A stretch of 64,000 nucleotides of DNA from NCBI GenBank assembly GCA_036850595.1, contig CM072152.1, positions 15,885,207 through 15,949,206 of the forward strand. Reading direction: 5' to 3'. The notes under the pieces are model-generated. The model did no database searches. It was given only the letters and a program-made list of their open reading frames with translations, and was not told where the DNA came from. Of the stretch, positions 11,427-22,300 are shown one piece after another. Every line of letters begins with the position of its first letter. Positions within the stretch are counted from its first letter, which is position 1. This DNA is from Rhyacichthys aspro. Taxonomy: Eukaryota > Chordata > Actinopteri > Gobiiformes > Rhyacichthyidae. A program made the translations under genes and the position numbers.

Positions 11427-11441
11427 ATTTTATTTTTTCAT
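11372..11441. repeat. AT-rich inverted repeat around a (TA)n core
   Basis: An A-rich left arm beginning ATGAAAAAA and ending TAAAAT is mirrored by a right arm ending ATTTTATTTTTTCAT, with about 30 bp of TA dinucleotides between. The whole can fold into a long hairpin or cruciform. It may be a simple microsatellite that expanded between complementary A and T tracts; I see no target-site duplication that would indicate a transposon. Confidence 0.7.
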
Positions 11442-13275
11442 GACTGCTGTCTCATTGAGGCATTTAGCAACCTCAAGCTGGCAACTCACTGAACACCAAT
11501 ACCTGGTGGAAAGAAGCACATTATTTTCAGCAGCCTAACAGAGGACTTCACTGGAAAACTAGAGCAGTGATATAAAGCTAAAATTTACACCGTGCTAAGT
11601 GCATAATGCCTTCACTAACAAACTGCTCTAAAATGAGTTTGCCATACAGTTAATATTACAATCAGGAGCCTCAAATCCAACTTTAAAGACTGTATTTTAC
11701 TTTTTACTAAACTTTTATTGAAAAAAAGACCTGTCTCCCACCCACTAATCTCTGCATATGAGCTCTCAGGAAGGGGAAAGCTCTCTTGCTGTTTTAATAT
11801 CTGTCAGCTCCATCCTGTGCTCCATCGCTCTGCTTCCTTCTGCTCTTATTTTGCTTCTCCGTTTCCTCCTGTCTTCATATTTTATCCCTTTGTTTGACTG
11901 CGCTGTCCCCGTCTCCGTTCCCTCGATCCGTCCTCGTCACCGACTGAATGTGTGTAGACAAGTATTTGAGACGAATGATGAGGTGAACGCCATTTACCAC
12001 CATTTCTTGGCATTCCTCATTTCACCTGGTGCTTTTTGTCAGAGCAGGCCAGGTTCCTTGACACTAAGTATAAACATGCTGATTGCAGCTTCGGAGCCTG
12101 TGTGTGTGTGTGTGCACCTGTGTTGCCGTGTTAACTCTGCTACAACATCTTTCACCTGGCTGCGTGTTTCATCAAAAATGTTTTAAAACAGCATGTGCAG
12201 AGAATGTCCAAGAATGTCTAATTAATGTAGAGATTACATCCTTTGATATCCATTACTGTCAAGACGAGTCCTTGGTTATGAATTAAATCACTTTATTTGA
12301 ACAAACTATTAATTCAGAAATCTCTTTGGACTCATGTTTTAAAAGCATTTTAGAAACCATTCTGTGATTGTGTGGTTTTAGTAATAAAGCACTGGTATCG
12401 TCCATGAGCAAAACACGGACATATCACATTTTTAATTAATATTGAAATATTTGTGCTTCTGAACTAAAACTGTTATGAAATAATTGGAAAAACCATAAAG
12501 CCATGAAGCTGTTATCATTTTGATCCGATAGAGAGACCCATGAGCTGCTGTAGTAGTAACTAACCTGTAACATATTCCTATGCATTCAAGTGATGTCATT
12601 TTACTGAAGCAGATGAAAGAGTCTTGGAAGTTAAAGAACTTCAGTTCAACTTCAGAGTCATTATACCACTTTGTGAATATAACATCATTCGACAAAATAT
12701 GCATCACATTCATAACATGCCAGACTTTCTGAGCCAAAGGAATTTACAGTATTTTACTTGATTAAGCTCATAGTACTGTATGAAAAGCACTTTCATCTTC
12801 ATTCAGTCCAGGACTACAGACTGACCTGTGTGTTATTATGTAAAGGACCTCTGACCGCTGCAGTGTTGAAAGTCATGCGAAGTCTGGACTTTGCTTTGTT
12901 GGCCCTGACAGCCTGCTCATGAAGCTCCTCCTCACTGTATTTACTCCCGTACAGTATTTATTCTGCTTAGTTCTGCAAAAGTCGTGTCATACACATACAA
13001 AAACACAAAGAGGAGTCATTCAGGAGGTGGCGGTACCTGCGAAATTGCAAAATTGTTGAAGCTTGGATCATAGATTTGTTACCATCATTACAACGCTGGA
13101 ATGTATTATGTTTTGAGGGAGAGATTTGTTGCCACTTTTGTTCTATCATTAGATTTGACAGATTTTAGTTCATTCATTCATTTGTTCATTTTAAACCTTT
13201 GGCTCGTGTCACAAGAACTTACCATATTTAAACATATTTCTTTAAAAAAAATAATTTATCATACAATTTATTCTA
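11442..13275. other. Noncoding DNA, pyrimidine-rich open frame
   Basis: A 142-codon frame on the plus strand (11,758-12,186) is the longest here. Its hydrophobic translation comes from a CT-rich tract and a (GT)n run at about 12,097-12,113, so I reject it as a gene. The rest is AT-rich with no recognised element. Confidence 0.5.
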
Positions 13276-13587
13276 TTAATTGACTATCCAAAGTGCATAA
13301 CCAAATAAATCAAGTAAAATAAAATGTCCATAGTGACTTGAGAGATAACGTAATGTGAATGAGTGAATAGTAGTTTTAAGAGATAAGTCTGAGTCAGGGA
13401 CTTGGTGAAGATCAGGCAGCAGTGAGGTCCAAAGGTAAGGGGCAGACCAGGTGAGAGCTGCCCCATACCCCATCAGTCGGGCAGGCGGTGCAGCACGGTG
13501 CAGAACGGTAAACCTGAGCATGTCGAATGAGGAAGGAGTCATGAAGGAGAGGAGGAGAACTTCATTTTGTATACTAAGAGAAGCCAT
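13276..13587 (-). pseudogene. LINE ORF2 C-terminal fragment (CR1/L2/Rex1-type)
   Basis: The minus strand has an uninterrupted 103-codon frame. Residues 48-77 (about 13,446-13,357) read SAPYLWTSLLPDLHQ, then aspartates, then LKTTIHSF. This fits the conserved end of the reverse-transcriptase ORF in CR1/L2/Rex1 non-LTR elements, where a pattern like APxLWNSLPxxIR...LKTxLF precedes the stop codon. Known of the family: these are autonomous retrotransposons whose copies are usually 5'-truncated. Here only the extreme C-terminus survives; the polymerase and endonuclease domains are absent, so the copy is dead. The 3' side is AT-rich, as expected of a LINE 3' UTR. The clade cannot be fixed from so short a piece. 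Confidence 0.6.
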
Positions 13588-15379
13588 ACATTTCTAAGCA
13601 CTAATTAGTGTCCCCTGATTTCAGTCTGAGAGTGATTTTTTTTTAAATTTCATTAGAAATTAGCGCCTTGTTTACTAATGTTGGACCTTTCCTTGTGATG
13701 GCTGGCCAGAACAGTTAAATCCACATCACTGTTGTGTTTTCTGCTTGTGATCGTCGAGCCGGAAAAGAAAAGGTGGAAACCAACTGTCCCAGCCTTGTTA
13801 GTGAAGGCTGTCATGCTTTATTTGTGCCACATTGAAATGTCTGCGTCTCCTAAAGCTCTCATTCCTATTTGCTTTTATGTCTCGAGTACATTATTTTGTT
13901 ATTATTATTAAGCAAAAAAAGCCAGCCACTCTCTCTCCGTCTCTGTCCCTCTCTGGCTTCCCAGAGTGCAGAAATTGAATATTGCATTTAAAAGCAATTT
14001 CCACGATGGGATTACGCAAATCAGCCTCTTCCCGTTACACCCTTTTGCTTTCATTCATCTCTCATTCAGCCTCCTCTACCTTGATGCATCTCTTCATTTG
14101 CCATGGTTTGCCCTATTCATTTGAACACATCTCAACAGCACGACTCATGTTTTTCCACTTTGCATTGTTACGCTGCCCCTGGTCAATGTGTGTGTGTTTG
14201 CATATACAAATTTCTAGCACGTCTTTTCTGCCAAAACACAAAAAACAGTACTAAAAGCAATTACGGCTTTGAAAAGTAATGCTCTTTCAATGCAATTTCA
14301 CTATTATAAGTGGAAGTTATTTATTTATCTTTCTATCTGCCCATTTGTGAATTTATAGCTTGAAAGAAGGAAAGATAGAAAAACTGCACATGCAAAGTGA
14401 ATTAGGAAGAGAAGACTCGGATGGAACAAAAACACACTTTAATACTCAAATCCTCACTCTGTGCTGTCTGTCTTGGTCAACAGAAATGAAAACATATTTT
14501 CATGAAGCTCCATACATATCTTCAGTCCAATTCGGTCTCCAATTAAAACAATAAAAGAGCTCTGGATAATTTAGAAAGTAATTAACACGTCATTTTTTTT
14601 TTTTTTTTAAATAAAGCCGACTGACGTTAACTATTATAGGCATGATGCAATATTTTCTCACATATTATCAGATGTAAATGCCATGTTCATGTCATAGCCA
14701 GTAATAGAGCCTGTTGTTATAGTAACCACTGGACACACTTTACAGACAGCCTCCAGAACCAAAAGTCCAAAGAGCCTTTAATCACATGTGTTTTTTGCAT
14801 TACATTATGAGGCCAGTTAGAACAGCACCTATACACAGTGTAGACAGAGGCACTTTGGACTTCCTTTTTTTTTTTACTTCCTATTTTGGACTTCCTTTTC
14901 AAAAATAATATTGTGTTGTTTTACACAGTTCCGTTCAATAAAAATCCATAAATCATTTTTAAATGTACACAGCAATGAATGATAAGGAAACAAAAGTTGG
15001 TTGATCTGGCTGGTCAGGCTAACTATAAATGGGAATACAGAACATGTTGCAACTTTTTACACTCTATACTCTTTATACTTTTATTTTATTTTTTATTTTT
15101 TACGTATTTTGCATTGGCTTTGCTTTTAAATGAACTAAATGAAAAAAATGACACTGAAAACTAAAAATGTGAAGCTTTTTAGCTTATACTCCTCATTCTC
15201 AAATGAAGAAACATGTAAATGCATTATTGAAATTGTGAGACAAAAGTTTGTCAATGTGCGGAAATAAGACAAAACATCCGTAAACAGAACCACTCCATTT
15301 TGAACTATTTCCCCAGGCTTTTGTTTTTGTTTTGACAATATATTACATTGGTTAAAATCTTCTTTGACCCCTTCATAAC
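13588..15379. other. Noncoding DNA with a TAATTA palindrome
   Basis: A perfect 12-bp palindrome, CACTAATTAGTG, lies at 13,599-13,610; TAATTA is the classic homeodomain dimer core. A T run of about 16 lies near 14,593-14,608 and A/T-rich runs near 14,865-14,875 and 15,080-15,100. No gene supported. Confidence 0.5.
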
Positions 15380-16030
15380 CTCCAATGTGAATAAACCCCT
15401 GGCCTCCCCCCGTCCTCTGCCCCTCTCCATCTTGTCTTCATGGTGTGCACCTCTGTGAATGGCATCCGAGCTGCCCCACTTTCCTCTGGGCTTGTTTACA
15501 GTAAGCAGGTTCGGTGCAGGATGGTTTTACCTTTTATGGCCGTTCTTCATCCACGCTAAAAGTGCACTAATACAGCGGCATGTTACCCCCCCATCCCCCC
15601 GCCCCGCTCTGACCTCCGGGATGGGGCACCGTTTCATCTGCGTGTGCGTGTGCCTATGTCTGAAGGACGTATGTGTGATAAAAGCACCTTTTTAAACATG
15701 TCTCACTCTTTTGCATGGACACGTCGCCCCTCAAGTGGTTTGTTTTGAATGCCTTTATAAAAAGCTGCTCGCAAGTGTTTAGGTTAGACTGGCGATCCAT
15801 ACATCTCTATACATGTGCCCGGCAGGTGTTCTTGAGAAAAACCTGCTGCGAACACTTCCCAGCATTCAAAAGGAGGGATGAGAGGGAGAAACGATGACAC
15901 ACGGCATTGTGGCAAGGGATGGGAAAAATGTCACGTTTCAAAGCAATGTTAATTAATATGTGAAGACAGCATTAACTCTCTTTCTGACTTAAGCTCTGTA
16001 ATTCCAGCGTACACAGTGTAGCATCAATTA
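15380..16030. promoter_or_regulatory. Candidate cis-regulatory block
   Basis: A long repeat-free block of balanced composition. It includes a C-rich tract near 15,586-15,605, a TTTATGGCC motif near 15,533, and TTAATTAATATG near 15,948. The last part has several homeodomain-type cores close together. No coding frame is supported. The regulatory reading is an inference from texture only. Confidence 0.25.
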
Positions 16031-16879
16031 AAACCCTTCAGACCTTCAGCGCTGATGCTCTTTGCTGCATGTCAAGGCCGACCTGCTGGTAAGAGATTTT
16101 TCACTGTCACTACTAAAAGCCATTCCAATACCATACACTTCATTTTGGCCTTTTCTGTCTTGTGTGTATATATGTAGGGGGCAGGGGGATTTAAAGTTAG
16201 CCACAGGGTGTGTTGAGGCTTGACCTCTGCTAGTTATGAAAAGTTGGTGTGTGCGTTTATGTGTGTGTGGAATGCCAGTGTCAAGGGCCTGAGAAACAGC
16301 CATGAACAAACAAACACAGGCTCGTCTTTCCCTGTTGCCCTCTTGTGGTCCCTATCATTCACATGTACACACACATATGGGGGATGCATGGGATCAGTGT
16401 TTATTGTCTCAGGGTTAACTAACGTTGCAGCCATATCTGGCCGCTCTAATTAGATTTACCTTTCCTTATTTTTCTTTCCTTTCATTCAACTCTGTCCTGT
16501 CCTTTGCCTCCTTTTCTCATGTATTTTTCTTCCGTGATTGAACTGAGTGAGAGGATAGTCAGAAAATAGGAGGTAGGGGGAGAGAAATCATGTGTAAAAG
16601 AGTGAGCCCAATGGAAAACTTAGCAAGTCTGAGGCGCTTCACAGTCCTAAGCCTCTCCTTATTTTGTATAGTGCTTGTTTTGATAAATTCCATACCCTCT
16701 TATTGTGTTTTATTTTCTTTGCACCAGGTCTTGATAAAGCTTTAGCATCCTACCAAACAGTCAATAGAATGTAAACAGTAAAGCACAGGCAGATATCATT
16801 CATTTATTCATATATTATGTCTATTATTTCTTAGCTCCAGCTTTATGCTTTCAAGTTTTGCAGCACACTTCACAGCCAC
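16031..16879. other. Noncoding DNA
   Basis: A CTCF-like motif on the minus strand (12 of 14 core positions) lies at 16,335-16,348. A pyrimidine-rich stretch lies at about 16,455-16,530. No gene or repeat family recognised. Confidence 0.5.
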
Positions 16880-17090
16880 TGCTATTGCACGCCAGAGTCA
16901 TACTTATAATGTGCATTGCAAATTTCACTAGGCCTCTCAAATCTCCAGTGACCTGCCTCTGGGCCCCGACGCAGTGTTTGTTAATGTTCAGGTGGATAAC
17001 CAGGCATCTGACTGTGCACATGTGATTTCCCATTGAGCCTGAACCCCCGCAGTTTGTCCCAAAGCGTCGCTGGCAGGAAGTGCTGCCTCC
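16880..17090. promoter_or_regulatory. Candidate cis-regulatory block
   Basis: Repeat-free block with ATGTGCATTGCAAATTTC (Oct/POU- and C/EBP-like sequences near 16,907), an E-box CAGGTG near 16,989 and GC-rich sequence near 17,060. Motif content only. Confidence 0.22.
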
Positions 17091-17160
17091 CCCTGCCCTT
17101 CAGCACCCTCACCCTATCCTCACCCTACACCTCAGGGCTGTGTAACCCTCACCCTGGGGC
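17091..17160. repeat. CACCCT-rich degenerate short repeat
   Basis: CACCCT or CTCACCCT occurs about five times within 60 bp, with imperfect spacing. CACCC boxes are bound by KLF/SP factors, but a small decayed simple repeat explains the pattern equally well. Confidence 0.5.
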
Positions 17161-20059
17161 CTATGGGAAACCTCTCTGTGGGATGCACACATTAAAATCC
17201 CCCCAAACATAAACACATAGATTCAAGGGCTACGAATCCCTGCAGAGATCGCAAAGTTACTGAGGCGCATGACTTTTGTATTCATTCTTTTAAAGCTCTT
17301 CATCAACTGTTCTCATGTGCCTGGATGCACGTCTGAAGTATTGAGAGGAAAAAAAGTTTGTGAAAACATTTGAGAAATGAATACATTCCCACTAAGACAA
17401 CGGTTCGTGGGTGATGTAAGGCCCATTATAGCAGCCTTTTCCCTTTTAGCAATACTCTCTGTAATCTGTTTTGGAAAGAATAACTAAAAGTGCTTGCTTG
17501 AAGTGATCTGACGTTGCCAACTGTAAACTCCTGTTATGGTAGTGTGTATAGTGCCACTTTGTTTTCCCCTGTCCATTTAAAGCCTTACATGGAGACAAAC
17601 AGACACCAGAGCTACATGGAAGTCCCCCAGACAGGTTTTTGTTGTGTGTGTATGTGTGTGCTTTTGTGTACACAAACCTTAGAGGCCCATGGGTGAAGGC
17701 TAACCATATCAAAGGTTCAGTGAGCAGGGATTAAATATCACTCCCCCGCTACAGAAGATTTGCTTCTGTTTAAAAGTGACAACAATAGGTGGCAGAACAT
17801 TAGACTGTCACTGGAGGGGCGAAATCCAGTCCACCGTGCCCTCAAGTGCACATTTTAATCTCCCCATTTTAAATGGGATGAGTACCCATGTACCTAACAT
17901 TTACCTGGCCTCAACTTTTGTGCTTTTTAAAATTCTGCCTGGAAATGCCAAAAAAAGAGACAGAGCACACACAAAAAAAGAGAGAGCTCAGCTCCCCCTT
18001 CTTGCACTGCCCATCTCCTCCACCCCTCCTCATCACTTCCCACTGGGGAATGTGTTGGGGCCCAGCTCATATTTTGTTTGCACAATGCATTCCTGCAGGC
18101 TCTTTATTTATGTCAATCTTCCTTTTGATCAGAGTCCGGTTACCACTGGTTACCCTGCTTCGCCTGCTGCTGTCAGTGAAGGAACCCACCTGTGATGCAC
18201 GACCAAGCGTGTGTTTCTATGTGTGCACAGCCGTCTGAGGGCCCGCCTTTTATGAGGCCAGTTTACTGACAATTAATATGGCTAAATGATTGGCTCACAT
18301 GGTAAAGTATTCATGTAAGGTGATCCGGCTGGTGGCGGAGGCTCGCCACATCTGGCTCTGATCTGTGCTACAGATGGCTTTACCTGCTCTCACACACACA
18401 TAAGCACACACAGGCTGGAGGTGGAGAGGTGAATGGTGTGAGCTGTACATTTTAGGCTTTAGTGCCCGACTGCTGCTGTTTCTAAAAAGGAAATGGTGGA
18501 GTGAAGCTTTTGAATGGGTTGCACACACACTGCTGAGAGAAAAGGTCACGCATGCTTGACTTTTGGGTTTGGTTAGCAGGTCTATGCTGAAAAACAGCAT
18601 AATGAAGGCAAGGTGAGAATACACTCCATGAAAAACTGAAAGAGTTGGAAGGCCTTTGTTGTTCTGTATCATATATACATACTGAGTGCTTACTCTTGAG
18701 GAGTAAACACAGCATATCTTATACGTGAATTTTGTATTTGTCATCATATGGACCTTTTGCAATTATCGACTAACCTGGGTCTGCCAGATGATCTGTGTCT
18801 GTTACACAACACCATGTTGGAATATGTTTGCAAAAAGCTGGTATTTTAAATAATTAATTGGATGTATCATCTGTGGGTTACTGCACTTTTATCCAATCAG
18901 AGCAACACAATGTTTTTTTTACATCAGCAATGATAAATGGTTACTACATCATCAAACTGTCATAACTGCCAAACCATTGACCGAATCACAGCCCGTCCAG
19001 ACACAGACACTTTGCTTGGAGCAGGACAAGATGGATTTTCATGAGTTTGTGAACTCACAAACCTCCTGAGAATCCACCTGTAGCACAAGGGTAACTTGGC
19101 TGGAGCTGGAGGTGACCAAAGAGTCTAAGATCGTTTTGATAAAGTGAAATGAAAATACATTTTTAGGAAGAAGAAAGAACATTTGAATGAAATTATTGTT
19201 TGCAATACATTGTTTATGGTTTATTGATGTTGGTGTAGCCTTCTTCTTGGGTGAATTGTGAACAGCTTGTTCATGCTTGTTAATGTTACTCAAATATGAG
19301 GCTTGGTTTTTCAGAAACAAACAAAGCATTTCAGAGCTCTAGATTGGTCAAAATAATGTATAATCTGAGGACACCAGAGATTATCGTTGATGAAAAGATG
19401 ATGATGAGGATGATGATGTATCTTTTAACCTTAATTTAGTTTTTCTGCAGTATATAACCTAATTTTACCACAATAATTGCCGTTCCTCTCATTATTCTTA
19501 TAGCTCACATAGTGGGGTTTGATTTACATTTTGATGCTCACCTCACAACATCATATCATGCTTATTAACCTAATGGCATTTACATGAGCAATAATTGAGC
19601 AGTTTTCATGCCTGATTATTGTAATGCACCAAGCTCTAAATACAGATGCACCATGTATATGTGCCCTGATGGTGATTATTATGACATTGACACGTACTGT
19701 ATTTTCCTAACACTGGCTTGCATGGTGCATTTCAGAAGTGTGTGTTTTTCTTTTCAATGGGACCAGATAGAATTAACACTTTTTGAGCCATTTCAAAAGC
19801 ATGGACATTAAGTAACTAGGTAGGATTTTTTTTCCTGTTCTCCGAGTTGATGTGAATTAAATGTAGGCAGTCTCATAATGTGACAGAAACGTCATCAGTG
19901 TAGATCTTACAATCCATTCTTACTACTTAATTTGGCTTTGTTATTTGCGCTACATGTTTGTTCAGTTGTGAAGAGAGTTGAGTTAATTTTGTGGGCGTTT
20001 TGTATTTTAATAATAATGTACATTTTGAAGATGCAAGCTGTGGGCTGTAAAAAATCGGA
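17161..20059. other. Noncoding DNA, nothing coding
   Basis: Open frames of 139 codons (17,776-18,195, plus) and 155 codons (18,295-18,762, minus) show no domain, and I reject them. A repeat-free block at about 18,220-18,370 with CAATTAATATGGC could be regulatory. A GAT-rich simple repeat lies at 19,388-19,419. Confidence 0.5.
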
Positions 20060-20060
20060 A

Positions 20061-20197
20061 TTTCGTCCGGCCGGGGAACCATTTGGCATTTACCCAGAGG
20101 AGCTGCAGGACGTGTCTAGGGAAAGGGAAGCCTGGGTTTTCCTGCTTGAGCTGTTTCCTCTGCTACCTGGCCATGTAAGCAGCGGAGAAGATGGATG
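20061..20197 (+). mobile_element. 3' tail of a Rex3-like (RTE clade) LINE, 5'-truncated
   Basis: The frame at 20,061-20,198 reads a degraded ORF2 C-terminus with PEELQDVSREREAW followed by a leucine-rich stretch. This corresponds to the PPEELxxVxGEREVWxSLLRLLP ending familiar from teleost Rex3 copies. The DNA then runs into the typical terminal CCTGG...AAGCAGCGGAGAAGATGGATG. Known of the family: Rex3 is a widespread teleost non-LTR retrotransposon, nearly always 5'-truncated, ending in GATG-type repeats. Here only about 140 bp remain, the stop codon expected before the tail is lost, and the GATG repeat is a single unit. The copy is dead and old. The junction with host DNA on the 5' side is approximate. 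Confidence 0.8.
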
Positions 20198-20439
20198 AAA
20201 AGTGCGGATCTTAGTGTGAGTTATGTTGTGTTTGGAGCCGCACGGAAAGTCTCCTCTCTTAAGATCAGATCCCCACAAAAGTCCTGACTTTTCACTTCAG
20301 TCCTTACTCTTGACTGTCACAGAACATCCAGAAATGCCTGCAGAAGTCTGGAAGAGTGATGGCTGCTACCGAAGCTGCTTCCACTTCCTCACATCCTCCA
20401 TCGTGAACGAGCCCTCCAGAGATGTGTGTACCCTCTCGC
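20198..20439. other. Noncoding DNA after the LINE tail
   Basis: No gene supported. The stretch leads directly into the homeodomain-site array. Confidence 0.45.
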
Positions 20440-20640
20440 CGCCCGTATCCAAATAATTAATCCAAAGCAATTACTCTCCTCCTTCATCTGTCCGTCGGCC
20501 CGCTAACAAAACATTTCGACACGTGTCCTCATCACTCCCCTTTAATTAAGGCAGCACTATTTATCACTCCCCTTTAATTATCCTAGCCTGTTTATCAGTC
20601 TGCCTTTAATGGAATAGGCACCAGAGAGATACTCGTACAA
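20440..20640. promoter_or_regulatory. Candidate enhancer: phased TAATTA array
   Basis: The block begins with AATAATTAATCC and CAATTAC cores and contains the three-unit repeat at 20,531-20,612. In all, five or six homeodomain-type cores lie within about 160 bp, with no coding frame and no transposon match. Homeodomain proteins bind such cores, and clustered sites are a usual feature of developmental enhancers. Whether the block is conserved or active is unknown from sequence alone. Confidence 0.4.
20531..20612 (+). repeat. Three-copy 31-32-bp tandem repeat with TAATTA cores
   Basis: ATCACTCCCCTTTAATTA is present twice without mismatch (20,531-20,548 and 20,563-20,580). A diverged third copy begins at 20,594 (ATCAGTCTGCCTTTAATGG). 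Unit starts are 32 and 31 bp apart, close to three turns of B-DNA, so the cores face the same side of the helix. The sequence between the cores also agrees in part (GGCAGCACTATTT against CCTAGCCTGTTT). It may have arisen by tandem duplication followed by selection on the cores, or by neutral duplication. Confidence 0.85.
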
Positions 20641-21779
20641 AACACACCCCGCTATGCTTTCCTCGCTTCTGCCAGTTTTGAACTCAAGCAAGAAGAAAAG
20701 CCCAACAAAAACAATTAGTTAAAGAAAGAAGGAAAGCAAAACAGAGAATTAAAGACTAAGAGAAACTCTGAGAGCAGAGGAAGATTGAAGTTGTTGTTTT
20801 CTTCTCTTTTTCTTGGCAATCAGGTTGATAGCTATGTTCACACACAAACACGCAGTCCGCTGGGCTTTTGTTCAACTCACAGAAAGCTTCCGCAGACTCC
20901 ACGCGGTTCACACTGAGTTCAAACACACATACACATAAAGTGAGATCAAACACACCTCAACAATAGTTCTTTTGTGTTTAGTAACCATGGTTTCTGTCAG
21001 GTTTAATGCCTAGCAACAAGTGTCACGGGGCAACCACTCAGTGAGCAGGGAAGGGCCGCCGAATACACTTTATAACAGCACAAGTGTTTGGCCATGAAAC
21101 AAATTGGACAGTCATTCACTCGGAGCACCTGAGCCTATCAGGAGAAGTTGTGTTCAATAGACAGATGTTTAGCAACTTTTCCCAATCTGTGTAGATAAGG
21201 AAGGTTCATACAAAACTTTATGTAACTTTATAGCTGTGCTGTGTGACAATGTGACAGCATCAGATAACCTTAATGAACAGGGTTTACAGAAGAACAATAC
21301 GATCATGTATCTCTACTTCTGGCACGCAGACTTCAATCTATAGAAGAGTTTTCATATCTCAAAGCTCAGTGCATACACATTAAATAAAGAGTTAACTAAT
21401 AATCTATAGCGATACACAGCAAGACCAGTATATCCGTCAATAAAGAGTACTTCAAAACTCCACAAGCATCACTAGAAAACAAGAATCTGGATATTTCGCC
21501 TTGAGATGAGAGGGGTTATTTCACTGGAGAGTCCCCTCACAAGCTGCATATTAACACAGCTGTCCATCAGTGTCTAACCAGCTCAGACAGCACAAGCCCA
21601 GAGGAGCACCAGAATCACACTCAGGTCCAGAGCTCCTCCCTTGGATCTCCCAGACCCAACTTGAGCTGCCTCGGCCTGGGAGCAATTTGGCACATGTAAA
21701 TTGTAACCACACATAGGTTGGGCAAGCGCTGCTCTCACACACACTTTTTGCAAGCGGCTGGTGGGGTCAGAAGTCTTGA
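20641..21779. other. Noncoding DNA, nothing recognised
   Basis: No coding frame, repeat family or site cluster supported. Confidence 0.5.
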
Positions 21780-22300
21780 GTGTCACACCCTGTCATTGCA
21801 GATTAAGTTATGCAAAGTGAGGTGGTGGGCCAGCCAACCCCTAGGGCTTAACAAGCAGGAAACACTAATTGGGTCGGCTTGCTGATTGCCATAATTGCTA
21901 CTGTGTGTGCATAGTGGTGTGTTGAAGTGTGGCTCTGGCTGAGAACAACCTGCTACAGAACATGGCAGACGGCAACATGGACCACTGCCCTCTCACAAGG
22001 AATGGTATTAAAAGAGGAGGATAAAGGAGGGATAAGATGGTAAAAGAAAGGGTTAGAAAAATCAAAGTAGAGGTCAGGGAATTCACAATAAAAAAAATGA
22101 AATGTACCGATTATTTTAGATTTTTTAATGGGCAGTGAATAAAGGGAAGCTCCTGCTGGTCTAAATAATTATGTCATCAAATATCCCTACCAATGGGAGA
22201 TACCTCATTTACACAACCAGGCTGTAATTAATCTGAATTGAATATGAATTAATTCTGACCTGGTTTGCGTTGTTTTATTGCAGACTTGAAGACACATGAG
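21780..22300. promoter_or_regulatory. Candidate cis-regulatory block
   Basis: Contains TTATGCAAAG (octamer- or C/EBP-like, about 21,808), CACTAATTGGG (about 21,865), CATAATTGC (about 21,890) and then, after a purine-rich interval, TAATTAATCTG and GAATTAATTC (about 22,225-22,255). Repeated homeodomain cores in repeat-free sequence suggest one or two enhancers. Not testable here. Confidence 0.25.

Noticed and set aside
11758..12186. 142-codon plus-strand frame resembling a membrane protein
   Set aside because: The hydrophobic stretch is the translation of a CT-rich tract and the C-terminus is a translated GT repeat.
17776..18195. 139-codon plus-strand frame
   Set aside because: No domain; overlapped by another frame on the same strand (17,888-18,238), typical of stop-poor CT-rich DNA.
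13020..18338. Further CTCF-like motifs at 458 (-), 13,020 (+), 16,335 (-), 17,782 (+) and 18,325 (+)
   Set aside because: Only 12 of 14 core positions match. By my rough estimate about a dozen such matches are expected by chance on both strands of 64 kb.
18295..18762. 155-codon minus-strand frame
   Set aside because: Composition follows local DNA bias, partly from a CA run; no domain, no promoter or splice context.
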